Below, piece after piece: positions 27,406 to 35,430 of a stretch of 64,000 nt of DNA. The position numbers and the translations under genes are program-made. The notes under the pieces are model-generated. The model ran no database searches. It was given only the letters and a program-made list of their open reading frames with translations, and was not told the origin of the DNA. Source of the stretch: Pandoraea sp. PE-S2T-3 (lineage in GTDB: Bacteria; Pseudomonadota; Gammaproteobacteria; Burkholderiales; Burkholderiaceae); contig NZ_NGUQ01000018.1 in NCBI RefSeq assembly GCF_002179965.1, positions 248,001 to 312,000 of the forward strand, given 5' to 3'. Positions within the stretch are counted from its first letter, which is position 1, and every line of letters begins with the position of its first letter.

Positions 27406-28824
27406 CTACTTCTTGTAGGTGGAAAGCGTGCCCACGGCGGGGCCCATCGAGCGCTCACGGCTGCCGCCGAGCATCAGGTGCAACACGGCCATCACCACCA
27501 CGTTGACGATCAGGCAGATCAGTCCGAGGTTCACGCCGCCGAGGTCCGGGTTCTTGAAGTAAAGCACGAGCGCGAGCCCTTGTCCTGCCAGCACGCCGGC
27601 CGCCACCGCCGAGGCACGCACGCGCAGGCGGAACACCACGGCGATCACACCGGGCAGAAACTGCGTCACGCCGTAGTACGCCATATTGATCAGCGTAAGC
27701 ATGAGGTTGGGCGTGAGCAGCGTCAGCACGATGGAGCCCAGCAGATACAGCACGATCACGACCTTGGAACTGGCCTTCTGCCGATGCTCTGGCATGCCGG
27801 ACAGGATGTTGCGTGTGACGATCGGCCCCAACGCGAGACAGATGCCCGCCAGCACCAGCAGCCCGGAGAGCGCGGCACCCGCGGCCACCAGCCCGACGAG
27901 CCACGACGGCAGCAGTTGTGTCACGGCCGCGAAGAACGCCTCGTTAGGCGAGCTCAGCGTGATGTTCTGACTGATGGCGTAATACGACGCCAGCACCAGA
28001 AACGGATACATCAGCATGTAGAGCGGCATGGCGACCTGCGTGCGGCGGATCGTACTGGCGCTCTTCGCCGTAAAGAAGTTCTGCACGCCAAATGGCATCA
28101 CATACATGCCGAGCGACTGAAACACGATCGTCGTCATCGCAAACGTCAGTTGCTGCGTGCTCATCGCATTGCTCACGTGCTGGCTGGCCGCTTGAAACAC
28201 AGGTGTTACGCCCGCCTCCCACGCCACGGCCACGCCGGTGATCACGATGGCCGCCACCATCAGGATGTCTTTGAGCACCGCGATGTAAGCCGATGCACGC
28301 ACCCCGGCGATCGCAATGTAGATGAACGCGAGCAGCGCCGAGAACGAAATCAACCAGAGCGGCTGGAAGTTCCAGCCCAAGCTCTTGAGTGCAGCGACCA
28401 GTCCGGTGAACTGCAACTGGCCCCAAGGCAGCAGGAACACGATGGCGGTCACCGCCACCACCAACTCGAGAAAACGGCTGTTGAAGTGCCCCTTGAACAG
28501 ATCGGGCAGCGTGATCGCGTTATAGCGCTTGCCGGCGTCCCAGATTTTCGGCCCGAGAAAGTAGCCGATCGGATACGCCAGCAGGATGTAGCCAAGAAAC
28601 CAGACGCCATACGTCGGCCCCTTGGCGTAGATGCCGCCCGGAAACCCGACCATCGTGCCGATGCTGTAGATCTCGCCGGCCGCGAGAAAGAACACGAGCC
28701 ATGCGCCGAACTGGCGCGATGCGACGAAGAAGTCGTGCATGCTCTGCGGCCCACGGCCGCCGCGCGCTCGCAATGCGAGATAGACCGACAACAGAATGAA
28801 GCCGGCAAAAATGAGGGTGGCCAT
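27406..28824 (-). CDS. Sodium:solute symporter (SSS family)
   Basis: The 472-residue protein has about 13 membrane segments. Visible are the family features SMHDFFVASRQFGAWLVFFLAAGEIYSIGTMVGFPGGIYAKG near the N-terminus (read in parts) and a middle stretch with AIAGVRASAYIAVLKDIL. SSS proteins import organic solutes with sodium, such as pantothenate, proline or acetate. It is in one operon with a DUF3311 protein upstream and the amidohydrolase downstream. The pairing with DUF3311 recalls the small partner proteins of PanF-like symporters. Confidence 0.87.
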   Translation of the reverse strand: MATLIFAGFILLSVYLALRARGGRGPQSMHDFFVASRQFGAWLVFFLAAGEIYSIGTMVGFPGGIYAKGPTYGVWFLGYILLAYPIGYFLGPKIWDAGKRYNAITLPDLFKGHFNSRFLELVVAVTAIVFLLPWGQLQFTGLVAALKSLGWNFQPLWLISFSALLAFIYIAIAGVRASAYIAVLKDILMVAAIVITGVAVAWEAGVTPVFQAASQHVSNAMSTQQLTFAMTTIVFQSLGMYVMPFGVQNFFTAKSASTIRRTQVAMPLYMLMYPFLVLASYYAISQNITLSSPNEAFFAAVTQLLPSWLVGLVAAGAALSGLLVLAGICLALGPIVTRNILSGMPEHRQKASSKVVIVLYLLGSIVLTLLTPNLMLTLINMAYYGVTQFLPGVIAVVFRLRVRASAVAAGVLAGQGLALVLYFKNPDLGGVNLGLICLIVNVVVMAVLHLMLGGSRERSMGPAVGTLSTYKK

Positions 28825-28923
28825 CGAGGTAATCTCCGAAAGGCGCGTAACGAAGGGGGAACGGCTAGCGCGCGAGGGCGCAGACGAAAGTGGGCGTAAG
28901 CGGACGAATGCAGAACGCGGGGC

Positions 28924-29124
28924 TTAAGCGGGGTCTTCGACCTGATGTCGGTCGAACAACATCCAGCACAGATAGAGACAGCCCGAGGTCAGCACGAACC
29001 ACAAGAAGATCCAGCCGTAGATGAACGGCACGCCGAGCACATACCGGTCGACGGACGCCGCCCACGGTAAGAGCCCGACGACGCCGAGGTACGGCAAACC
29101 AAGTCCAATGAGCAATCTGAGCAT
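28924..29124 (-). CDS. DUF3311 small membrane protein, symporter partner
   Basis: The 66-residue protein has two membrane helices (about 3-22 and 32-55). Its pattern LPYLGVVGLLPWAASVDRYVLGVPFIYGW is that of DUF3311, found next to SSS symporters. The ATG at 29124 follows a GGAG-type site; an upstream start would add 19 unlikely residues. It is the first gene of the operon that goes on with the symporter, amidohydrolase and CobW GTPase. Its promoter must lie in the 274-bp divergent gap with the tauY-like gene. Confidence 0.78.
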   Translation of the reverse strand: MLRLLIGLGLPYLGVVGLLPWAASVDRYVLGVPFIYGWIFLWFVLTSGCLYLCWMLFDRHQVEDPA

Positions 29125-29398
29125 GTCCTGTCTCCGGCACGCGACACGTTGTTCGGCAGGTGTACCAGCACGGCTGGCCACCTAGTTGTCTGGCCCAGTA
29201 TCTACAGCCAAAAATCACGACGTTTAGAGCCACATCGCAGGAATGTGTGGTGCCAGTCATGTGATTTTGGTGGACCACCGACGACGCGTCGCGGTTGTGC
29301 CGACGGTGCTTTTCGCTGGCACCATCACAAAGCGCCGGTGGTACTAATGCGCGGAAATTGTTCTTGGCAGTATGGGCTCATTTCCTCAGGAGCCTACC
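29125..29398. other. Divergent intergenic region, DUF3311 operon / tauY-like gene
   Basis: This 274-bp gap must contain promoters for both directions. I see a short perfect palindrome GGTGGACCACC at 29269-29279 and no convincing -35/-10 or -24/-12 pair. Confidence 0.4.
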
Positions 29399-30832
29399 GT
29401 GGGTACGATTGATTCCTTCGCGCTGGATCGTCGCTCCGAAGCTGCGCCATACGATCCGCTTTACGATCCGTTAGTCTCGGCAAATCCGGGACTCGGGATG
29501 GATTACGCACCGACCTACTGGGTCGCCACCGCCGGCGATCCGCCCGAAGACGACGGCCCGCTGCCCGGCGATGCCGACGTCGACGTGGTCATCGTGGGGG
29601 CGGGTTTCACCGGCCTTGCGACAGCGCTATTCCTCGCTCGCGAACACGGCATCCGCGCGACCGTGCTCGAAGCCAACCGTACCTGCTGGGGCTGCACCAG
29701 CCGCAACGGCGGACAAGGCCAGAACGCCAGCGGACGTCTCTATCGTTCGCAGTGGATCGAGCGCTGGGGCAAAGAAACCGCACTGAAGCTCGACGCCGAA
29801 ATTCGCGAAGGCTTCGACACCTTCAAATCGCTGGTTGCCGAAGTACCCGCGTGCGATCCACAGCCGGGCGGCCACCTCTACATCGCGCACCGCGAGCGCA
29901 AGATGGACTTCCTGCGCAACGAAGCGAAGGTCATGCGCGACGTGTTCGGTTACGACACGCGCATCCTCTCGCGTGACGACGTGCGCGAGCAATACGTCGA
30001 CGATCAGGAGAATTGCGGCGCGCTGCACGAGCCGGACGGCATCGGCGTGCATCCGCTCAAGCTCGCGTTCGGCTATCTGCGCATGGCGCGGGCGCTCGGC
30101 GCGCGTGTCCATCCGTCAACGCCCGTGCTCAGTGTCGAAACCATCAACGGCGTGCATCATGTGCGCACGCCGCGCGGTGTCGTGCGCGCCAAGGCAGTCG
30201 CCTTCGCCACCGGCGGCTACACCCGCAACGACGTGACCAAGGCGTTGCGCGCGAAGATCATGCCGATTCTGTCGAACTCGCTCGTCACGCGCGTGCTCAC
30301 GCCGGAAGAACTCGCGGCCACCAACTTCCGCACGCACGAAGTCATCACCGATACGCGCACGCTTCGCTATTACTACCGGTTGCTGCCCGACAACCGTTTG
30401 CAGATCGGCAGCCGCAGTTCGATCACCGGCGCCGATGCGCAAAATCCGAAACACATGGCTGTGCTCGTCGAGGGGCTGCATCGCAAATTCCCGGCGTTGC
30501 GCGGTATTCGCGTGGACTACTCGTGGTGGGGCTGGGTCGACGTCAGCCACGACATGATGCCGCGCGTCACCCAACCCGACCCGCGCCAGAGTCTGTTCTA
30601 TGCCGTGGGCTACGGCGGCAACGGCGTGTCGTTCTCGGCCCATGCCGGACGCCGTCTCGCCCAACGCATTGCCGGTGAGCGCGATCCGTCGTGGAGTCTG
30701 CCGATCTACGACTCGGCACTGCAATACCCCAACGTGTTCGGTACGGTGCAATGGCAAGGCTTCGCACCGTTCCGCCGTATCGGCCAGCGCTTTCTCTATC
30801 AGCGGTACCACGCGCAGGACGAAGCGCGTTGA
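29399..30832 (+). CDS. tauY: FAD-dependent amine dehydrogenase, TauY-like
   Basis: The 477-residue DadA-family protein has about 60 leading residues, then the FAD-binding DVVIVGAGFTGLATALFLARE, and ends with AVGYGGNGVSFSAHAGR typical of the family. Relatives include gamma-glutamylputrescine oxidase and the large subunit of taurine dehydrogenase. No taurine:pyruvate aminotransferase is in the window, while xsc is 800 bp downstream, so taurine oxidation to sulfoacetaldehyde is the best-fitting role. GTG 29399 with AGGAG six bases away is preferred over ATG 29372. Other primary amines cannot be excluded. Confidence 0.7.
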   Translation: MGTIDSFALDRRSEAAPYDPLYDPLVSANPGLGMDYAPTYWVATAGDPPEDDGPLPGDADVDVVIVGAGFTGLATALFLAREHGIRATVLEANRTCWGCTSRNGGQGQNASGRLYRSQWIERWGKETALKLDAEIREGFDTFKSLVAEVPACDPQPGGHLYIAHRERKMDFLRNEAKVMRDVFGYDTRILSRDDVREQYVDDQENCGALHEPDGIGVHPLKLAFGYLRMARALGARVHPSTPVLSVETINGVHHVRTPRGVVRAKAVAFATGGYTRNDVTKALRAKIMPILSNSLVTRVLTPEELAATNFRTHEVITDTRTLRYYYRLLPDNRLQIGSRSSITGADAQNPKHMAVLVEGLHRKFPALRGIRVDYSWWGWVDVSHDMMPRVTQPDPRQSLFYAVGYGGNGVSFSAHAGRRLAQRIAGERDPSWSLPIYDSALQYPNVFGTVQWQGFAPFRRIGQRFLYQRYHAQDEAR

Positions 30833-30908
30833 TTCGCTGCGCGCTCTGCCTTATTGGCCTCACCCGATTCACCCGATTCACCTGCCTCACTTGTTTTTGG
30901 ACTGAACA

Positions 30909-31298
30909 ATGACGACATCTAACGCCTCCGCCGACCTCCAGTTGCTGGCCTCGTTCAACGACGCCTGGAACCGGCACGACATCGACGCCCTCATGGCGTG
31001 CATGACCGACGCGTGTGTGTTTCACGCCGTGGCGGGCCCCGACATGATGGGTCGCACCTTCGAGGGCCGCGAGGCTGTGCGCGCCGCCTTCCAATCGGCG
31101 TGGGAAAACTTCCCGGATGCCTCGTGGACCGAAGGCGACCACTTCGTGAACGGCAATCGCGGCGTCTCCGAATCGACCTTTCGCGGCACCAAGGCCGACG
31201 GCACCCGTGTGGAAGCGCGCATGGTCGACGTGTTCACCCTGCGCGACGGCAAGATCGAAGTGAAGAACGCCTTCCGCAAGGATCGTCCGGCGTTCTGA
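30909..31298 (+). CDS. tauX: SnoaL-like (NTF2-fold) protein, TauX-like
   Basis: The 129-residue protein has the SnoaL pattern: FNDAWNRHDIDALMACMTDACVFHAVAGP, GREAVRAAFQSAWENFPDASW and VDVFTLRDGKIEVKNAF. Proteins annotated as the small subunit of taurine dehydrogenase (TauX) belong to this fold. It lies 76 bp after the TauY-like gene and is followed by a terminator. The usual published order is tauX-tauY; here the order is reversed. The assignment to TauX is by context and fold. Confidence 0.62.
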   Translation: MTTSNASADLQLLASFNDAWNRHDIDALMACMTDACVFHAVAGPDMMGRTFEGREAVRAAFQSAWENFPDASWTEGDHFVNGNRGVSESTFRGTKADGTRVEARMVDVFTLRDGKIEVKNAFRKDRPAF

Positions 31299-31422
31299 AC
31301 GATGTCGGCAAGACCATGACACCTGTCAGCCACCCGGCGTCGCCCCCCCTTCGCGCGCGGCAGTTCACTCTGCCGGCCACCTGTTGCATGCGGGTGGCTG
31401 AAGGACCAGACGCCGGGTTCTT

Positions 31423-31453
31423 TGCCCCGCCTGCCGGGGCATTTTTTCTTTTT
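31423..31453 (+). terminator. Intrinsic terminator after the tauYX-like pair
   Basis: Stem TGCCCCG (31423-31429) and CGGGGCA (31435-31441) with a 5-base loop, followed by TTTTTTCTTTTT. It lies in the 333-bp gap before xsc, which also holds the xsc promoter and two possible IclR sites. Confidence 0.9.
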
Positions 31454-31514
31454 GCCGACGGCGTCTCGTCCCATTCGCCGTCTTTGCACCAAATCAAGCG
31501 TTACATTTTTCAAT

Positions 31515-31533
31515 ACAAAACATACCAATAAAT
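31515..31533. promoter_or_regulatory. AT-rich box shared with the iclR2 upstream region
   Basis: ACAAAACATACCAATAAAT is nearly the same as ACAAAATATACCAATTATT at 40142-40160 (16 of 19 bases). Centred about 57 bp before the predicted xsc transcription start, it is in an activator-type position. It is a candidate site for the IclR protein encoded at 39245. Confidence 0.5.
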
Positions 31534-31544
31534 AAAAATACAGA

Positions 31545-31573
31545 TTGACCAAGGCGAACGAATCGCCTAGATT
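31545..31573 (+). promoter_or_regulatory. Sigma-70 promoter of xsc
   Basis: TTGACC (31545-31550) and TAGATT (31568-31573) are separated by 17 bp. The predicted start is near 31581, 50 bases before the xsc ATG. Confidence 0.7.
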
Positions 31574-31592
31574 TCCATTTACGCAATGAAAT

Positions 31593-31609
31593 CGGAATTA
31601 TTTGTTCCG
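31593..31609. promoter_or_regulatory. Possible IclR operator just downstream of the xsc start
   Basis: CGGAATTATTTGTTCCG is symmetric at five outer pairs and one inner pair. It shares TTGTTCC with the stronger palindromes at 38244 and, less exactly, 40395. A site at about +12 to +28 would suit a repressor. Confidence 0.45.
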
Positions 31610-31631
31610 TTTATTTTTCACTGGAGACACC

Positions 31632-33464
31632 ATGAACGCCAAAGACCCGGCTACGGCCACCCAGCAACTCACGGCCACCGACGCGGGCCCGCAAACCATG
31701 ACGCCGTCTGAGGCGTTTGTCGAAACGATGGTCGCCAACGGCGTGAGCGAGATGTTCGGCATCATGGGCTCGGCCTTCATGGATGCGATGGACATCTTCG
31801 CGCCCGCAGGCATTCGTCTGATTCCGGTCGTGCACGAACAGGGCGCTGGCCACATGGCCGACGGCTACGCTCGCGTGTCGGGCCGTCATGGTGTCGTGAT
31901 CGGCCAGAACGGCCCCGGCATCAGCAACTGCGTGACGGCGATTGCCGCCGCTTACTGGGCGCACAGCCCGGTCGTGATCGTCACGCCGGAAGCCGGCACG
32001 ATGGGTATCGGTCTCGGCGGCTTTCAGGAAGCGAAGCAACTGCCGATGTTCCAGGAGTTCACGAAGTATCAGGGTCACGTGACGCATCCGGCCCGAATGG
32101 CCGAATTCACGGGCCGCTGCTTCGACCGCGCCATGGCCGAAATGGGCCCGACGCAACTCAACATCCCGCGTGACTATTTCTACGGCCAGATCAAGGCCGA
32201 GATTCCGCGTCCGCAACGCCTCGATCGTGGCGCAGGCGGCGACGAGCGTCTGAACGAAGCGGCCGAACTGCTGGCGCAAGCCAAGTTCCCGGTCATCATC
32301 TCGGGCGGCGGCGTGGTCATGGCCGACGCCATCGAAGAATGCAAGGCGCTCGCCGAGCGTCTGGGCGCACCGGTCGTCAACAGCTATCTGCACAACGACT
32401 CGTTCCCGGCCAACCATCCGCTGTGGTGCGGCCCGCTCGGCTATCAGGGCTCGAAGGCCGCGATGAAGCTGCTCGCACAGGCCGACGTCGTCGTGGCACT
32501 GGGCTCGCGACTCGGACCGTTCGGCACGCTGCCGCAACACGGCCTCGACTACTGGCCGAAGAACGCCAAGATCATCCAGATCGATGCCGATCACAAGATG
32601 CTCGGTCTCGTGAAGAAGATCTCCGTCGGCATCTGCGGCGATGCCAAGGCCGCCGCTGTCGCGCTGTCGCAGCGTCTGGCCGAACGCACGCTCGCGTGCG
32701 ATGCCACGCGTGGCTCGCGTGCCGACCAGATCGCGACGGAAAAGGCGGCGTGGGAGAAAGAACTCGACGAGTGGACCCACGAGCGCGATCCGTACAGCCT
32801 CGACATGATCGAAGAGCAGGCGAAGGAACGCACGTTCAACGGCGGCCACTATCTGCATCCGCGTCAGGTGCTGCGCGAACTCGAGAAGGCCATGCCGGAA
32901 GACGTGATGGTCTCGACCGACATCGGCAACATCAACTCGGTCGCGAACAGCTACCTGCGCTTTAACAAGCCGCGCAGCTTCTTCGCTGCCATGAGCTGGG
33001 GCAACTGCGGTTACGCGTTCCCGACGATCATCGGCGCAAAGGTTGCCGCACCGCATCGCCCGGCCGTGTCGTACGCCGGTGATGGCGCATGGGGCATGAG
33101 CCTGATGGAAACGTTGACGTGCGTGCGCCACAACATTCCGGTCACGGCGGTGGTGTTCCACAACCGTCAGTGGGGCGCGGAGAAGAAGAATCAGGTCGAC
33201 TTCTACAACCGCCGCTTCGTCGCAGGCGAACTCGACAGCCCGAGCTTTGCCGGTATCGCCAAGGCGATGGGCGCGGAAGGCATCGTGGTCGATCGTCTGG
33301 AAGACGTGGGCCCGGCGCTCAAGAAGGCCATCGACATGCAGATGAATCACGGCAAGACGACCATCATCGAAATCATGTGTACCCGCGAATTGGGCGATCC
33401 GTTCCGTCGCGATGCCCTCTCGAAGCCGGTGCGCACGCTCGACAAGTACAAGGACTACGTCTGA
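31632..33464 (+). CDS. xsc: Sulfoacetaldehyde acetyltransferase
   Basis: The 610-residue protein is a thiamine-diphosphate enzyme of the acetolactate-synthase fold. It starts MTPSEAFVETMVANGVSEMFGIMGSAFMDAMDIF (read in parts), with the activating Glu in PVVHEQGAGHMADGYARVSG and the cofactor motif GDGAWGMSLMETLT to FHN. The GSAFMDAMD N-terminus distinguishes Xsc from acetolactate synthase. It converts sulfoacetaldehyde and phosphate to acetyl phosphate and sulfite. TGGAGA before ATG 31632 fixes the start. It is the meeting point of taurine and isethionate breakdown in this cluster and is followed by a strong terminator. Confidence 0.95.
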   Translation: MNAKDPATATQQLTATDAGPQTMTPSEAFVETMVANGVSEMFGIMGSAFMDAMDIFAPAGIRLIPVVHEQGAGHMADGYARVSGRHGVVIGQNGPGISNCVTAIAAAYWAHSPVVIVTPEAGTMGIGLGGFQEAKQLPMFQEFTKYQGHVTHPARMAEFTGRCFDRAMAEMGPTQLNIPRDYFYGQIKAEIPRPQRLDRGAGGDERLNEAAELLAQAKFPVIISGGGVVMADAIEECKALAERLGAPVVNSYLHNDSFPANHPLWCGPLGYQGSKAAMKLLAQADVVVALGSRLGPFGTLPQHGLDYWPKNAKIIQIDADHKMLGLVKKISVGICGDAKAAAVALSQRLAERTLACDATRGSRADQIATEKAAWEKELDEWTHERDPYSLDMIEEQAKERTFNGGHYLHPRQVLRELEKAMPEDVMVSTDIGNINSVANSYLRFNKPRSFFAAMSWGNCGYAFPTIIGAKVAAPHRPAVSYAGDGAWGMSLMETLTCVRHNIPVTAVVFHNRQWGAEKKNQVDFYNRRFVAGELDSPSFAGIAKAMGAEGIVVDRLEDVGPALKKAIDMQMNHGKTTIIEIMCTRELGDPFRRDALSKPVRTLDKYKDYV

Positions 33465-33514
33465 TCGTAGTGCCGTAGTTTTGCGCTGGTGTTTTGAACT
33501 GTATGCAGGGTGAT

Positions 33515-33553
33515 AGCGCTCCCGGCTCTGTGGGTGCCGGGAGCGCTTTTTTT
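33515..33553 (+). terminator. Strong intrinsic terminator between xsc and pta
   Basis: A 12-bp perfect stem AGCGCTCCCGGC / GCCGGGAGCGCT (33515-33526, 33536-33547) with a 9-base loop and a T7 tract. It would limit readthrough from xsc into pta, so pta may be produced at a lower level or from its own promoter. Confidence 0.9.
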
Positions 33554-33602
33554 ATTCCGCTCGCCATGTCGTCATGACGGCGAGCTTCTGGGCTTTGACA
33601 TC

Positions 33603-34640
33603 ATGAAAGCCATGCACCGCATTCTCGACACAGCCCGCAGCGCCCCCCAGCGCATCGTGCTGTGTGAATCGGAAGACCCCCGCGTGCTTGAAGCGGCCGG
33701 ACGCGCCACGCGCGAGGGCATCGCCCGCATCGTGCTCGTCGGCGATATCAACAAGACGCTGCGCGCGGCAGATGCGGCCGGCGTCGATCTGGCCGGGATG
33801 GAAGTGATCGATCCGGCTACCTCGCCGCTGGCTGACGAGTTCGCGCAGACGTGGTTCTCCATGCGCGAGAAGAAGGGCATCACGCGCGAGCAAGCCGCCG
33901 CCGAGATGCGCGCGCCGCTGGGCTTCGCCAACATGATGCTGCGTCTCGGTCATGCCGGCGGCTCCGTGGCCGGCGCGGTCAACACCACGGCCGACGTGGT
34001 TCGCATGGCCATTCAACTGGTCGGCGTACAGCCGTCGTTTCAACTCGTGTCGAGCTTCTTCCTGATGATGCTCTGCGAGCCGTTCCATACGATGAAGGGC
34101 GGCCTGATCTTTTCCGACTGCGCGCTCGTGGTCGACCCCGATGCCGCGCAACTGGCGCAAATTGCCATGGCCGCAGCCGACAGCGCACAGGCGCTGCTGA
34201 TGGAGTCCCCGCGCGTGGCGATGTTGTCGTTCTCCACCAGCGGCAGCGCCCGGCATGCGGCAGTCGACAAAGTGGTGGAAGCGACGCGTCTGGTGAAAGC
34301 GGCTCGTCCGCAGCTCGCGATCGATGGCGACGTGCAACTCGACGCGGCCATCGTTGCCGAGATTGCTCAACGCAAGGTCGCTCACTCGCAAGTGGAAGGC
34401 CACGCGAATACGCTGATCTTCCCGAGTCTCGATGCCGGCAACATCGGCTACAAGCTCGCCGAACGGATTGGTGGTGCCAAAGCCATCGGGCCGCTGCTGC
34501 AAGGGCTCAACCGCCCCGCCAACGATCTTTCGCGCGGCTGTAGCGCCGACGACATCTATTACGTCATCGGTGTCACCTGCGTGCAGGCACAGGCCGCACT
34601 GGCCCGGCTCGCCGGTACCGCAGCGCCCGCCGTCGCATGA
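33603..34640 (+). CDS. pta: Phosphate acetyltransferase
   Basis: The 345-residue enzyme is the short (single-domain) phosphotransacetylase. Seen are CESEDPRVLEAAGRATREGIARIVLVGD, MLRLGHAGGSVAGAVNTTADVVR, DCALVVDPDAAQLAQIA and the C-terminal HANTLIFPSLDAGNIGYKLAERIGGAKAIGP pattern (read in parts). It turns the acetyl phosphate made by Xsc into acetyl-CoA. The start ATG 33603 has only a weak ribosome site; ATG 33612 is possible. The next gene, tauE, starts four bases after its stop. Confidence 0.93.
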   Translation: MKAMHRILDTARSAPQRIVLCESEDPRVLEAAGRATREGIARIVLVGDINKTLRAADAAGVDLAGMEVIDPATSPLADEFAQTWFSMREKKGITREQAAAEMRAPLGFANMMLRLGHAGGSVAGAVNTTADVVRMAIQLVGVQPSFQLVSSFFLMMLCEPFHTMKGGLIFSDCALVVDPDAAQLAQIAMAAADSAQALLMESPRVAMLSFSTSGSARHAAVDKVVEATRLVKAARPQLAIDGDVQLDAAIVAEIAQRKVAHSQVEGHANTLIFPSLDAGNIGYKLAERIGGAKAIGPLLQGLNRPANDLSRGCSADDIYYVIGVTCVQAQAALARLAGTAAPAVA

Positions 34641-34644
34641 CGGC

Positions 34645-35430
34645 ATGACACTTCCGTCGCTTCTGGCGCTCCCGTCACTACTGCCGCTGTTGCCGTTGCT
34701 GTTGTTGCTCGGCTTTGCCACGTACTTTCAAACCGTGACCGGCTTCGGTCTGGGCATGATCGTGCTGGGTGGCGCCAGCGGCTTCGGCCTGGCCCCGGTC
34801 GCCAGCGTAGCCATCCTCGTGAGTCTGGTCACGCTCGTCAACAGCGCGCTGGCGCTGCCCGGTACATGGCATCACATCGACTGGCGGGCCGTGGGCGCCG
34901 CCACGCTCGGCATCATCCCGTCGGTCGTCGTGGGCGTGCTGCTGTTCGACTATCTCAACGGGATGGCATCGAATGTGCTGCACCTGCTGTTGGGTGCCGT
35001 CGTGCTTTATGGCGGCATCGGTGCGGCCTTGCGGCCAGCCCCCAAGCCTGAGCGCTCGGGCGACAAGGGCTTCTTCCTGAGTGGGATCTTCGGCGGCTTG
35101 CTGAGTGGGATGTTCGGCATTTCCGGGCCGCCGCTGATCTTCTATTTCTATCGGCAACCGCTGACGCTGGTGCAGATCCGCTGTGCGCTGATTCTGTTGT
35201 TTGCCGTGACCGCATCGATCCGCACGGTCTACAGCGCGTTCGCGGGGCAGTTGCCCGCACCAGTCTGGTGGCAGGCGGCGATGGCACTTCCTGTGGTCGC
35301 ACTGGCGACGCTGCTGGCCCGCCGGCATCCTCCGCCACTCTCAGGTGTCGTGACGCGGCGTATCGCCTTCACGACGCTGATGCTGCTGGGCGCCCATCTG
35401 ATGATCAGCGCCCTGCGCGAAATGATCTGA
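34645..35430 (+). CDS. tauE: TauE/SafE-family sulfite exporter
   Basis: The 261-residue protein has about eight membrane segments. The DUF81 (TauE/SafE) features are FATYFQTVTGFGLGMIVLGG in the first half and the repeat-like FLSGIFGGLLSGMFGISGPPLIFYF in the second. In Cupriavidus necator TauE exports the sulfite released by Xsc. It is coupled to pta (4-bp gap). Its stop codon abuts the stop of the convergent CobT-like gene without any spacer. Confidence 0.88.
   Translation: MTLPSLLALPSLLPLLPLLLLLGFATYFQTVTGFGLGMIVLGGASGFGLAPVASVAILVSLVTLVNSALALPGTWHHIDWRAVGAATLGIIPSVVVGVLLFDYLNGMASNVLHLLLGAVVLYGGIGAALRPAPKPERSGDKGFFLSGIFGGLLSGMFGISGPPLIFYFYRQPLTLVQIRCALILLFAVTASIRTVYSAFAGQLPAPVWWQAAMALPVVALATLLARRHPPPLSGVVTRRIAFTTLMLLGAHLMISALREMI

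Noticed and set aside
27154-28899. A 581-codon plus-strand frame opposite the amidohydrolase/symporter genes
   Set aside because: It is extremely rich in His, Arg, Gln and Asp, without any domain. The minus-strand genes explain the DNA.
29365-29380. A possible sigma-54 element before the tauY-like gene (TTGGCAG...GGGCTC)
   Set aside because: The spacing between GG and GC is not ten bases, so it does not fit.
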